Below are positions 14,950-23,801 of a DNA stretch of 64,000 nucleotides, in pieces. The stretch's first letter is position 1. Each line of letters starts with the position of its first letter. A program made the translations under genes and the position numbers. The notes under the pieces are model-generated. The model saw only the letters and a program-made list of their open reading frames with translations. It searched no databases and was not told the origin of the DNA. Origin of the DNA: Pseudomonadota bacterium (GTDB taxonomy: Bacteria > Pseudomonadota > Alphaproteobacteria > Sphingomonadales > Sphingomonadaceae). The stretch spans positions 1 through 64,000 of the forward strand of contig JAEXAY010000004.1 of assembly GCA_023457895.1 (NCBI GenBank). The letters run 5' to 3'.

Positions 14950-15693
14950 TCAATTCTTGCCCGCGTTGAAGCTCGTATTTCCGGGGCGGTCGGTGTAAAG
15001 ATAACCCGGTTCGAACTCGGCAATGCGATGCAACCGGTCGATGTGGTCAATTTTCACCACACCGCTGCGGAAGGTCATGATTTCCTGTTCGCGCAGGTCG
15101 CGCAGCACCCGGTTGACGTGAACCGTCGTCATGCCCACCGCTTCAGCAAGGTCGTTCTGGGTGATCGGCAGCGCGAAACTCTTTCCGTCGCTGCGCCCGA
15201 CGAGCAGGAGCCGCAGGTTGATCTCGGCGAAAAAGTGCGCGATCCGGCCCGCGGCGTCGAGACGGCCAAGCCGGAAAATCCATTCACGGTGCATCGCGGC
15301 ATCGAGCAATGTCGAAAACCACAGCATGCGCGCGAGATGCGGATATTGCTCCATGATCTTTTCGAGCGCGCTGTGGGGGACGATCGCGACCTGACATTCG
15401 GTGATCGTCGCAACATCATGGTCGAGATGCTTGAGAGGAAAGGCGTGGAGATCGACAAAATCGCCCGGGACCTGGAGCGCGACCAGCTGCCGCATTCCCT
15501 GCCGGTCGTCCATGTAGCGGCACATCGTCCCTTCGAGCAGCAAAGTGCTGAAATCGATCGGTTGTCCGGCGACAATCACATTGGTCCGGGCGGGGACGGT
15601 GCGGACCTCGACGATCAGATCTTCGACGGCCTGCAATTCTTCTGCCGAAAGCTCTTCGCGCCTCCGGCCTTTGAGGAAATCCTTACTGCGCAC
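14950..15693 (-). CDS. Crp/Fnr family transcriptional regulator without Fe-S cysteines
   Basis: A 247-residue regulator with an N-terminal cyclic-nucleotide-binding-type domain (TNVIVAGQPIDFSTLLLEGTMCRY; VPGDFVDLHAFPL) and a Crp-type helix-turn-helix (LPITQNDLAEAVGMTTVHVNRVLRDLREQ). It lacks the N-terminal cysteine set of FnrL, so it is not an oxygen-labile sensor of that type. Its effector is unknown. It lies 69 bases upstream of fnrL on the same strand and may be cotranscribed. Related genes are abundant in alphaproteobacteria and have varied signals. Confidence 0.88.
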   Translation of the reverse strand: MRSKDFLKGRRREELSAEELQAVEDLIVEVRTVPARTNVIVAGQPIDFSTLLLEGTMCRYMDDRQGMRQLVALQVPGDFVDLHAFPLKHLDHDVATITECQVAIVPHSALEKIMEQYPHLARMLWFSTLLDAAMHREWIFRLGRLDAAGRIAHFFAEINLRLLLVGRSDGKSFALPITQNDLAEAVGMTTVHVNRVLRDLREQEIMTFRSGVVKIDHIDRLHRIAEFEPGYLYTDRPGNTSFNAGKN

Positions 15694-15877
15694 CCTGCTG
15701 TTCCTTTATGTAGTAGGGGCCTGTGTTTTCTAGGATAATGCCCCCGGTTTTCGCGCGATTAGATGTAAAATCATGATCGCGCCATTGATTGAAGTTAAGT
15801 TGCGCTATCTTTTGCCCGTTTGCAAATTAACGCTGATACTCAAAGGCTTATAGGGTCATGTGGGCGGGGCCGGCAGC

Positions 15878-16492
15878 CTAGCGGCCGGGTTGCCAGCTTT
15901 CCACGACATCGTCCCATATCGGTCGCGGCCTTTCTTCAAGCGGCCTTCCGGGAGAACCCAGGAAAAGAAAACCGGCGATCCGGTCATCGGGACCGGCCGC
16001 GCCAAAAGCGGCGGCAACCTCGCGGCTGGTCGAAGGCCATCCGGTGATCCAGCCGCCGACAAAGCCGAGTGCATGCGCGCCATGGAGCAGGTTCATGCAG
16101 GCTGCGCCCATCGAAAGCTGCTGCTCCCACAGCGGAATCTTGCTTGGCACGACGGGTTTGAACAAGGCGACAACGAGCGCCGGGGCCTGTCGCGCGAAAT
16201 TGTCCATCGCCTCGATTTCAAGCCGGCCGGCGTCCGGCTTTTCACGCTGATAGGCTCCCGTCAGCAGCGCGGAGAGCGCATCGCGCTGGTCTTCCCGCAC
16301 GACGACGAAACGCCAGGGTGCGAGCTTGCCATGATCGGGCGTGCGCGTGGCGGCCCCTAGTATTTCCCGCAACTGCGCCTCATCCGGACCGGGCGCGACC
16401 ATGTCGCGCGGCCGGCCTGAACGGCGGCTGTGGAGATAGGCGATCAAGGATGAAAGATCGTTGAAAGCGCGTGAGTCCGGAGCACTATCCAT
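15878..16492 (-). CDS. Nitroreductase family flavoprotein (YdjA-like)
   Basis: A 204-residue FMN-dependent nitroreductase-fold protein. Features are the N-terminal LHSRRSGRPRDMVAPGPDEAQLREIL phosphate-binding segment, TRTPDHGKLAPWRFVVV (flavin site), ARQAPALVVALFKPV, and LSMGAACMNLLHGAHALGFVGGWITGW. The C-terminal GFLFLGSPGRPLEERPRP is typical of the YdjA group. I chose the ATG at 16492, which gives a normal-length N-terminus; longer starts overlap the divergent transporter promoter. It reduces nitro or quinone-type substrates with NAD(P)H; the natural substrate is unknown. Confidence 0.88.
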   Translation of the reverse strand: MDSAPDSRAFNDLSSLIAYLHSRRSGRPRDMVAPGPDEAQLREILGAATRTPDHGKLAPWRFVVVREDQRDALSALLTGAYQREKPDAGRLEIEAMDNFARQAPALVVALFKPVVPSKIPLWEQQLSMGAACMNLLHGAHALGFVGGWITGWPSTSREVAAAFGAAGPDDRIAGFLFLGSPGRPLEERPRPIWDDVVESWQPGR

Positions 16493-16632
16493 GGCGTTGT
16501 TTGCAACCAAACTTGTCGCAAACGCAACAATCTTCTTCCCACGCGCAATTTTTTCGTTAGGGTTGTGCGCCATCGCCGCGCATGAACGCGCGAAATATAT
16601 GAAACAACAAGAAACATATTCTGAGGGGTTGT

Positions 16633-18231
16633 ATGGCCACACAATATGCGGAGAGCGGTGACGCCCGGGGAACCTTCCTTGGCCACCCCAAGGGCCTGTT
16701 CGTCCTGTTTTTTGCCGAAATGTGGGAGCGTTTTTCTTATTACGGGATGCGCGCGCTGCTCATTTTCTACCTGACCAAGCATTGGCTGTTTTCGGACGAA
16801 AAGTCGGGTATCATCTACGGAGCCTATACCGCGCTGGTCTATATCACGCCGGTGCTCGGCGGCTATCTCGCCGACCGCTGGCTGGGGCAGCGCAAGGCGG
16901 TGCTCTATGGCGCGGTTCTGCTCACCTTCGGGCATTTCCTCATGGGATTTGAAGGCACGGGCGGGCAGGATGCCGCGGCGCTCAACATATTCTGGCTCGC
17001 GCTGGCCTTCATCATCGTGGGGTCGGGTTTCCTCAAGGCCAATATCTCGGTGATCGTCGGCCAGCTCTATCCCCGCACCGATGTGCGGCGCGATGGTGCC
17101 TATACGATCTTCTACATGGGGATTAACCTTGGTGCGGCGCTCGGTTCGCTCCTCTGCGGCTATCTCGGCGAAACCTATGGCTGGTCCTACGGCTTCGGCG
17201 CGGCGGGTGTCGGCATGCTGCTCGGCCTGATCGTGTTCGTGCTGTTCAAGCCCTATCTGCTGGGCCGCGGGGAATCGACCAATCCCGAAAAGCTGGCATC
17301 GCGCGTCGCGGGCATCAAGTTCGAATGGCTGATCTATCTCGGCGGCCTGATCGCGGTCGCGGTCTGCTGGTGGATGGTGCAGAACCAGGCGCTGGTCGGA
17401 ACCTTCCTCGGGATCGCGGGCGGCATATTGGTGCTCTACGTTCTTTATACCGCTGTCGCCAAGCTGGCGGCGCACGATCGCGACCGCATCTTTGCCGCGA
17501 TGTTCCTGATCATCGGCTCGATCCTGTTCTGGGCGCTGTTCGAACAGGCCGGATCGTCGCTTAACCTGTTCACCGACCGCCATGTCGACCGCGCCGGGGT
17601 TCCGGCATCGGTATTCCAGTCGCTGAACGCGATCTATATCGTGCTGCTTGCGCCGCTATTTGCGTGGCTGTGGACCGCGCTGGGGCGCAAGGGGCTCGAG
17701 CCTTCCGCCCCTGCGAAGTTCGGTCTCGGCATCATCCAGCTGGGCCTCGGATTCCTCGTCCTCGTCGCTGGCGCGGCGGCAACCGGATCGGGCGCGATGG
17801 TGCCGGTGATCTTCATCTTCCTCATCTATCTGCTCCACACCATGGGCGAGCTTTGCCTTTCGCCGGTCGGCCTGTCGGCGATGAACCGCCTTGCGCCCGC
17901 GCACATGGCCTCGCTCATCATGGGGACGTGGTTCTTCGCCTCGGCGACCGGCAATTTCGTTGCCGGTCTGATCGCGGCGGCGACGGGGTCGGAAGCGGCT
18001 TCGGGCGAAAATGCCGGCCGCGAAACGGTGATGGCGGTCTACAGCCAGATCGGCTGGATCGCGATCGGCGTGGGTGTCGCGGTGGTGGTGATTTCGCCGC
18101 TGATCAAGAAGCTCATGCATCTCGATACGCTGCGTGATGCCGAAGAAGAGGCGGATGACGTCATGCTCGGTCAGCAGCAGATCGGCGAACCGCAGGCCGC
18201 GGGTGTCAACACGACCACGGAGACGCGCTGA
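16633..18231 (+). CDS. POT family proton-dependent oligopeptide transporter
   Basis: A 532-residue inner-membrane transporter of di- and tripeptides coupled to protons. The family motif EMWERFSYYGMRALLIFYL is at residues about 29-47. The second signature is FYMGINLGAALGSLLCGYL, and many transmembrane helices follow (12-14 expected). Full length for the family. Two exported amidohydrolase genes follow immediately (one base, then a four-base overlap), so the three likely form a peptide-derivative uptake and hydrolysis operon. It is divergent from the nitroreductase. Confidence 0.93.
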   Translation: MATQYAESGDARGTFLGHPKGLFVLFFAEMWERFSYYGMRALLIFYLTKHWLFSDEKSGIIYGAYTALVYITPVLGGYLADRWLGQRKAVLYGAVLLTFGHFLMGFEGTGGQDAAALNIFWLALAFIIVGSGFLKANISVIVGQLYPRTDVRRDGAYTIFYMGINLGAALGSLLCGYLGETYGWSYGFGAAGVGMLLGLIVFVLFKPYLLGRGESTNPEKLASRVAGIKFEWLIYLGGLIAVAVCWWMVQNQALVGTFLGIAGGILVLYVLYTAVAKLAAHDRDRIFAAMFLIIGSILFWALFEQAGSSLNLFTDRHVDRAGVPASVFQSLNAIYIVLLAPLFAWLWTALGRKGLEPSAPAKFGLGIIQLGLGFLVLVAGAAATGSGAMVPVIFIFLIYLLHTMGELCLSPVGLSAMNRLAPAHMASLIMGTWFFASATGNFVAGLIAAATGSEAASGENAGRETVMAVYSQIGWIAIGVGVAVVVISPLIKKLMHLDTLRDAEEEADDVMLGQQQIGEPQAAGVNTTTETR

Positions 18232-18232
18232 C

Positions 18233-19633
18233 ATGACTATTCGAACCCGGAGGGCTTCGGCCCTCCTCTTTCTATCGGGTGCATGCCTCGCGCTCGGCGC
18301 CTGTGCCAGAACCACGAACGACCAGCCCAAGAGTGCGTCGAACTCGACTGCCAAGACAAGTTTCGACAAGAATCCCTATCCTTCGACCTACAGGCCCTAT
18401 CCCGGCGTGGTCACCGCGTTGCGCGGCGCGACCATCCTCGATGGCGAGGGTAACGAAATACAGGGCGGGACGGTGGTGTTCGGCGACGGCAAGGTGATCG
18501 CGGTGGGCGATGCCTCGACCGCCATTCCCGAGGGCGCGACCATCGTCGAGGCCAATGGCAAATATGTGACGCCGGGCATCATCGACATCCACAGCCATCT
18601 TGGCGACTATCCCTCGCCGGGCGTCGACGCGCATTCGGACGGCAATGAAGCGACCGCGCCGACTACGCCTGATGTCTGGGCTGAACATAGCGTGTGGCCG
18701 CAGGACCCCGGTTTTTCCCGCGCGCTCGCCAATGGCGGGGTGACCGCGCTCACCGTCCTTCCCGGCTCGGCCAACCTCATGGGCGGGCGCGGGATCACGC
18801 TCAAGAATGTGCCGGCGCGCACGATGCAGGGGATGAAATTCCCCGGCGCGCCCTATGTCCTCAAGATGGCGTGCGGCGAAAACCCCAAGCGCGTCTATGG
18901 CTCCAAGGGCCGCATGCCTTCGACCCGCATGGGCAATGTGGCGGTCAACCGCGCGACCTGGGCCAAGGCGGCGGCGTTCAAGCGCAAGGCGAGCGGAGAG
19001 CGCGACTTCGCGATGGAAACGCTGGCGGGTGTGCTCGACGGTGAAATCCTCGTCCAGAACCACTGCTACCGTGCCGACGAAATGGCCATCGTGATGGATA
19101 TGGCCAAGGAGTTCGGCTACAAGGTGTCGGCCTTCCACCACGCGGTCGAAGCCTACAAGATCGGCGACCTGCTGAAGACCAATGACGTCTGCGCGGTGGT
19201 GTGGGCCGACTGGTGGGGCTTCAAGATGGAAAGCTATGACGGCATTCCGGAAAATGCCGCGATCCTCCAGAACACAGGCACCTGCACGATCGTCCATTCT
19301 GACGATGCCAACCAGATCCAGCGCTTGAACCAGGAAGCCGCCAAGGCGCTCAGCAACGGCCGCCGCATGGGGATGCAGATTTCCGACGCGACCGCGATCC
19401 AGTGGATCACCCGCAACCCGGCGCGCGCGCTCGGCATCGAAAATGTCGCGGGCAGCCTCAAGGCGGGCAAGATGGCGGACGTGGTGCTGTGGAACGGCAA
19501 CCCGTTCAGCGTCTATACCCGCCCCGAACGCGTGTGGGTCGACGGCGCGCTCTTGTTCGACAGCGCCGATCCCAAACGCCGCCCGGTAAGCGATTTCGAA
19601 CTGGGCCAGCAGGGTGAGGGAGATGTGAAATGA
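18233..19633 (+). CDS. Exported amidohydrolase lipoprotein (metal site intact)
   Basis: A 466-residue amidohydrolase with a lipoprotein signal peptide (LSGACLALGACART, lipobox LGAC). The urease-type metal motif is present (YVTPGIIDIHSHLGDY, HxH), with further candidate ligands in NHCYRAD, SAFHHAVEAYK and VHSDDANQI. The C-terminal AGKMADVVLWNGNPFSVYTRPERVWVDG strand is typical of the imidazolonepropionase-like branch. It starts one base after the POT transporter stop. The substrate is unknown; a peptide or cyclic amide is likely from context. Its partner downstream lacks the HxH. Confidence 0.9.
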   Translation: MTIRTRRASALLFLSGACLALGACARTTNDQPKSASNSTAKTSFDKNPYPSTYRPYPGVVTALRGATILDGEGNEIQGGTVVFGDGKVIAVGDASTAIPEGATIVEANGKYVTPGIIDIHSHLGDYPSPGVDAHSDGNEATAPTTPDVWAEHSVWPQDPGFSRALANGGVTALTVLPGSANLMGGRGITLKNVPARTMQGMKFPGAPYVLKMACGENPKRVYGSKGRMPSTRMGNVAVNRATWAKAAAFKRKASGERDFAMETLAGVLDGEILVQNHCYRADEMAIVMDMAKEFGYKVSAFHHAVEAYKIGDLLKTNDVCAVVWADWWGFKMESYDGIPENAAILQNTGTCTIVHSDDANQIQRLNQEAAKALSNGRRMGMQISDATAIQWITRNPARALGIENVAGSLKAGKMADVVLWNGNPFSVYTRPERVWVDGALLFDSADPKRRPVSDFELGQQGEGDVK

Positions 19634-21015
19634 GCAAGCGTTTTGCCTCTCTGAAAATCCGTAGTGCCGAGCTTGTCGAAGCACGTTTCTCAACTCAAGC
19701 ACGCCCTTCGACAGGCTCAGGGCTTCGGGTTATTCTGGCTGCCCTTTCGCTTGTCTCCACCCCCGCACTCGCGCAGAATGTCGCGATCACCGGGGGCAAG
19801 GTCGTGCTCGGCGATGGCTCGGCGCCGATCGAGGGCGGCACGGTGGTGATCCGCAACGGCAAGGTGGTCTCGGCAGGGCAGGGCGGCGCGCCCGGCGGTA
19901 TGCCGGTGATCGATGCCGCCGGCAAATGGGTGACGCCGGGCATTTTCGCTGGGTTCAGCCGCATCGGCATCATGGAGGTCGAGGCGGTCGATGAGGTCAA
20001 CGACATGGGCGCGCCGCGCTCGCCGTTCACCGCCGCGATCGATGTCGCGCCCGCGCTCAACCCGTTCGGTGTGCCGGTGCCCTATGCCCGCGCCGCGGGC
20101 GTGACGCGCGCGCTGGTGTTCCCGGGGCGCTCGAGCGGGCTGTTCTCGGGGCAGGGCGCGGTAGTCGACCTCGGCAGCGACAATAATATGCTGACCCGTC
20201 CGCGCGCGTTCCAATATGTCGAATTCGGCGAGGCCGGGGCGGGACGGGCAGGCGGCAGCCGCGCCGCGACCTTCCTCACCTTCAAGGCGATGCTTGCCGA
20301 AGCGCGCGACTATGCACGCAATCCGGCGGCCTATGACGGGCGCTCGAAGGACAGCCTGCTGCTGCGCGCCGATGCCGAGGCGCTCGGCCAGGTGGTGAAC
20401 GGCGCCCAGCGGCTGATGATCAAGGTCAACAGCGCCAATGACATCCTGCAGGTGCTGCGTCTCAAACAGGAGTTTCCGGCGATCAGGATGACCCTCGTGG
20501 GCGTCGCCGAAGGCTGGCGCGTCGCGCGCGAAATCGCGGCGGCGGGAGTGCCGGTGATAGCCTCGGCGCTGCGCGACCTGCCCGATGCGTTCGAGGCGCG
20601 CGCCTCGACCCAGTCGAACATCGGCCGGATGAAGGCGGCCGGCGTCAGGGTCGCGCTTGGCCAGGTCGATGACGAGGATACGCTGCGGCTCAACTATACG
20701 CCGCAATATGCGGGCAATCTGGTGGCGCTGACCCGCGTCCCCGGCGCGACCGGGCTCAGTTGGGACGAAGCCTTCGCGACGATCAGCTCGGGGCCGGCCG
20801 AAGCCGTCGGCATGGCCGGCCAGTTCGGCGTGCTGAAGGGCGGCGCGGCGGGCGATGTGGTCATCTGGGACGGCGATCCGCTCGAACTTTCCAGCCGCGC
20901 GGAAAAGGTCTTCATCGACGGGCAGGAGCAGCCGCTCGAAACCCGCCAGAATCGCCTGCGCGACCGCTATCGCAATCCGGTTGAGGGAGCGTTGCCGAAA
21001 GCGTACGACCGCTAG
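19630..21015 (+). CDS. Exported amidohydrolase-fold protein lacking the HxH metal motif
   Basis: A 461-residue amidohydrolase-fold partner that overlaps the previous gene by four bases (ATGA). The fold is clear from NVAITGGKVVLGDGSAPIEGGTVVIRNGKV at the start of the mature protein and GDVVIWDGDPLELSSRAEKVFIDG at the end. Where its partner has the HSH metal motif, this one has KWVTPGIFAGFSRIGIM, so the key histidines are gone. Other metal-binding histidines are also not apparent. The signal peptide is interrupted by about 21 residues encoded by a palindromic repeat (19661-19729), before LRVILAALSLVSTPALAQ. It is probably a non-catalytic or differently acting subunit. Confidence 0.85.
   Translation: MSKRFASLKIRSAELVEARFSTQARPSTGSGLRVILAALSLVSTPALAQNVAITGGKVVLGDGSAPIEGGTVVIRNGKVVSAGQGGAPGGMPVIDAAGKWVTPGIFAGFSRIGIMEVEAVDEVNDMGAPRSPFTAAIDVAPALNPFGVPVPYARAAGVTRALVFPGRSSGLFSGQGAVVDLGSDNNMLTRPRAFQYVEFGEAGAGRAGGSRAATFLTFKAMLAEARDYARNPAAYDGRSKDSLLLRADAEALGQVVNGAQRLMIKVNSANDILQVLRLKQEFPAIRMTLVGVAEGWRVAREIAAAGVPVIASALRDLPDAFEARASTQSNIGRMKAAGVRVALGQVDDEDTLRLNYTPQYAGNLVALTRVPGATGLSWDEAFATISSGPAEAVGMAGQFGVLKGGAAGDVVIWDGDPLELSSRAEKVFIDGQEQPLETRQNRLRDRYRNPVEGALPKAYDR
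19661..19729. repeat. Palindromic repeat (CTTCGACA-GCTCAGG type) inside a signal-peptide coding region
   Basis: Imperfect inverted arms GCCGAGCTTGTCGAAG (19667-19682) and CTTCGACAGGCTCAGG (19705-19720) around a 22-base loop. The core matches the intergenic palindromes at 21025-21123 and 44649-44710. It is inserted in frame, between the basic start and the hydrophobic core of the second amidohydrolase's signal peptide. Confidence 0.8.
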
Positions 21016-21024
21016 TAAAAAACT

Positions 21025-21123
21025 CCGTTAGTCCTGAGCTTGTCGAAGGACGGGTTAAAGAGCCCCTCGTAGCCGATGGACGTCCTTCGACCCTTCGGCA
21101 GGCTCAGGACTCAGGACTAACGG
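21025..21123. repeat. 99-bp palindromic intergenic repeat
   Basis: The ends are perfect 14-bp inverted repeats (CCGTTAGTCCTGAG at 21025-21038 and its complement at 21110-21123). Inside, GCTTGTCGAAGGACG pairs with CGTCCTTCGACCCTTCGGCAGGC. It lies ten bases after the second amidohydrolase and could fold into a long hairpin in RNA, possibly protecting or ending the transcript. It is an intergenic member of the family that interrupts the signal peptide upstream. Confidence 0.8.
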
Positions 21124-21213
21124 GTCCTATTTCGCGTCGCATGCCGCTTGCGTTGGCCCTTCCTTGCAAGGCATAAGCTTTGGCATCCGCTTTCGGGAAA
21201 AGGGCCACGCCGG

Positions 21214-21924
21214 ATGCCTCCGATGACTCAGCTTATCGTCGCCAGCCTGCTGTTTGTCGGCACCCATTTCCTTATGTCGCACCCGCTGCGCGCACCGCTG
21301 GTGCGGGCGATGGGGCAGAACGGATTTCGCGGGCTCTACAGTCTCGTCGCGCTCGCGACGTTCGGCTGGATGATCTGGGCACTGACCCGGATCGGGGGCG
21401 AGACCATCGCCGAACCGCCGGGCGATACCGCCTGGATGGTCGCCACCTTCGTGATGTGGTTCGCGAGTATTTTGCTCGCCGGGTCCTTTTTCAGCAACCC
21501 CGCCTTTCCCGCGCCCGAGGCGATCGCCCGGCGCGACGCGGCAAAGGCACCGCGCGGCGTCTTCGCGATTACGCGTCACCCGATGATGTGGGCGATCGCG
21601 CTATGGGCGCTCGTTCACATGGCGCTGTGGCCGACCCCGTCCAACCATGTCTTCGATAGCGCGCTGCTCGTCCTCGCGCTTGGCGGCGCGTGGGGGCAGG
21701 ATCACAAGAAGCGCGCGCAACTGGGCGAGGCCTGGGCGCAGTGGTCGGCGCGGACCAGCTATCTGCCCTTCGCTGCGCTTGTCAGTGGCAGGGCGCGCTG
21801 GAGCGAGATGCTGCGAGGGCTTGGCATTGCCTTTGTTGCCGGCACGATATTCTTTTTCGCGATCAGCTGGGCGCATCCGATGTGGGGCGCACCGCGCGCC
21901 GGTTTCTGGAAGTTCATCGGTTGA
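21214..21924 (+). CDS. NnrU family membrane protein
   Basis: A 236-residue polytopic membrane protein of the NnrU family. Signatures are LFVGTHFLMSHPLRAPLVRAMGQNGFRGLYSLVALATFGWMIWA at the N-terminus and APRGVFAITRHPMMWAIALWALVHM in the middle, an isoprenylcysteine-methyltransferase-like RHPM motif. NnrU was named from nitric-oxide-related gene clusters, but many members have other or unknown roles, including 15-cis-zeta-carotene isomerase in plants. The ATG at 21214 or 21223 could be the start. No denitrification gene is near, so the role is open. Confidence 0.88.
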   Translation: MPPMTQLIVASLLFVGTHFLMSHPLRAPLVRAMGQNGFRGLYSLVALATFGWMIWALTRIGGETIAEPPGDTAWMVATFVMWFASILLAGSFFSNPAFPAPEAIARRDAAKAPRGVFAITRHPMMWAIALWALVHMALWPTPSNHVFDSALLVLALGGAWGQDHKKRAQLGEAWAQWSARTSYLPFAALVSGRARWSEMLRGLGIAFVAGTIFFFAISWAHPMWGAPRAGFWKFIG

Positions 21925-21965
21925 ACGGGTAGGCGCGCGCTTTCCAATCCGCTAAGCGCGCCTTC

Positions 21966-23801
21966 ATGGCCAGCGAAATGCTCATGGTTAAGGTCGCCGC
22001 AATCGGCCTCATCGGGATCGGCGCGCAATGGGTTGCGTGGCGCACGGGACGACCCGCGATCATCTTTCTGCTGGTGGCGGGGCTGCTGGCGGGGCCGGTG
22101 TCCGGACTGCTCGATCCCAAGTCCGATTTTGACGAATGGCGTCAGCCATTGATCAAACTGGCGGTGGCGGTGATCCTGTTCGAAGGCGGGCTGACGCTCA
22201 AGTTCGCCGACCTGCGCGAAGCGGGCGCAGCGGTCAAGCGGCTGGTGTTCCTGGGCGTTCCCGTAGGATGGCTGCTCTGTTCGCTCGCGGTGCGCTATGG
22301 CGCGGGGTTAAGCTGGGATCTGTCCTTCCTGTTCGGCGGCATCCTCGTGGTGACGGGACCGACCGTGATCGGGCCGATGTTGCGGGCGATCAACGTGCCA
22401 CGCCGCGTTGCCGACACGCTTAAGTGGGAAGCGATCGTCAATGATCCTATCGGGGCGATGCTGGCGATCCTCGTCTATGCGTTGATGACCTATGACGGGG
22501 GCACGATAGCGGGCGTCGGCGTGTTGCTTAACGTCCTGCTTGCCTCGACGCTGGCGGCGCTGATGGGACTGGCGCTTGGCTTTGCCATTCCGTGGCTGTT
22601 TTTGCGCAACATGGTACCGGAATATCTGAAAGCGCCGCTGCTGCTGGTGACGGTGATTGCCTCGTTCGTCCTTGCTGACAAGATCCAGCATGAAAGCGGT
22701 CTCATCACCGTCACGATCATGGGTGTCGTGATGGCCAACCGGCCGACCTTTTCGAGCGCCGCGCTGAGGCGCTTCAAGGAGGATCTCACCGTGCTCCTCG
22801 TCTCGGGCGTGTTCATCATCCTGTCGGCTTCGCTCGACTGGGCGGTGATCAGCCAGCTGAAGGCGCGCTTCGTTTTCTACCTCTTGATGTTGATGTTCGT
22901 CGCGCGCCCGCTGACTGTTCTGTTGAGCCTGACCGGCAGCGACATGCCGATGCGCGAGCGGCTGTTCATCGCCTGGGTTGCTCCGCGCGGGATTGTCGCG
23001 GTTGCGATCACCGGTGTATTCGCGCTGCGCCTCACCGATGACGGCATCCCCGGCGCGGAGCTGCTGGTGCCGCTTGCCTTTGCCACCGCGATCACGACCA
23101 TCGTTGCGCACGGGTTCACCGCGCAATGGTGGGCGCGTCTTCTCGGAATCGATCAGGGGGAAGGACGCGCGCTGCTTCTGCTCGGGATCAACCGCTGGTC
23201 GCTCGACTTTGGCGAAGCAATGCAGAAAGCGGGCGTCAAGGTCGCGATGGCCGACAGTGGCAAATTTGCCAACTGGCGCGCCAGGAAATCCGGTATCGAG
23301 GGGCATCAGGGCGATATGCTTGACGATGATTTCCGCCATCACTTCAACTGGCCGAGTTATCATAATGTCGTCGCGACGTCCGAAAGCGACGCGTATAATG
23401 CGCTGGTATGTACCGAACTTGGCCCGGAGCTGAGCTTCTCCAAGGTGCTGCAGGCCGCGCCCGACAGCCGCGGCGGGATGACCGTCCCGCGCGGCGGCAT
23501 GATCTTTACCGAGCCGCCGAGCATCTATGACCTGTTGACCCGCCATACCGAAGGCTGGGTGTTTACCCGGACGCGGATTACCGACCAGTTCGGCTATGGT
23601 GCGTTCCGCGCGCAATTGAATGCCGAAGGCGCGCCGCTGGCCGTGGTGCGCCCGGATGGTTCGTTCGATCTCTTCTCGACGCTCGGCAGCCCGATGGTGA
23701 TGGTGGGAGATACGGTCATCGCCTTCACCCCGCCGCCCAGTGCCGAAGAGCATAAGGCGCGGCGGGAAACCGTCAAGCGAGCGAGGACGGAGCCGGTTTA
23801 G
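21966..23801 (+). CDS. CPA1-type cation:proton antiporter with cytoplasmic tail
   Basis: A 611-residue protein. The first 400 or so residues are an antiporter membrane domain with RPAIIFLLVAGLLAGPVSGLL, LAVAVILFEGGLTLKF, GGILVVTGPTVIGPMLRA and the ion-site motif EAIVNDPIGAMLAILVY. The C-terminal 200 residues (ALLLLGINRWSLDFGEAMQKAGVKVAMADS onward) form a soluble regulatory domain that begins like a nucleotide-binding KTN fold. It exchanges Na+ or K+ for H+ across the inner membrane. Its stop overlaps the convergent aldo/keto reductase stop by four bases. Confidence 0.9.
   Translation: MASEMLMVKVAAIGLIGIGAQWVAWRTGRPAIIFLLVAGLLAGPVSGLLDPKSDFDEWRQPLIKLAVAVILFEGGLTLKFADLREAGAAVKRLVFLGVPVGWLLCSLAVRYGAGLSWDLSFLFGGILVVTGPTVIGPMLRAINVPRRVADTLKWEAIVNDPIGAMLAILVYALMTYDGGTIAGVGVLLNVLLASTLAALMGLALGFAIPWLFLRNMVPEYLKAPLLLVTVIASFVLADKIQHESGLITVTIMGVVMANRPTFSSAALRRFKEDLTVLLVSGVFIILSASLDWAVISQLKARFVFYLLMLMFVARPLTVLLSLTGSDMPMRERLFIAWVAPRGIVAVAITGVFALRLTDDGIPGAELLVPLAFATAITTIVAHGFTAQWWARLLGIDQGEGRALLLLGINRWSLDFGEAMQKAGVKVAMADSGKFANWRARKSGIEGHQGDMLDDDFRHHFNWPSYHNVVATSESDAYNALVCTELGPELSFSKVLQAAPDSRGGMTVPRGGMIFTEPPSIYDLLTRHTEGWVFTRTRITDQFGYGAFRAQLNAEGAPLAVVRPDGSFDLFSTLGSPMVMVGDTVIAFTPPPSAEEHKARRETVKRARTEPV

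Noticed and set aside
15785..15798. TTGATTGAAGTTAA as an FNR box before the crp-like gene
   Set aside because: The second half-site (GTTAA) differs from ATCAA at two positions, and symmetry is poor compared with the two convincing boxes in the window.
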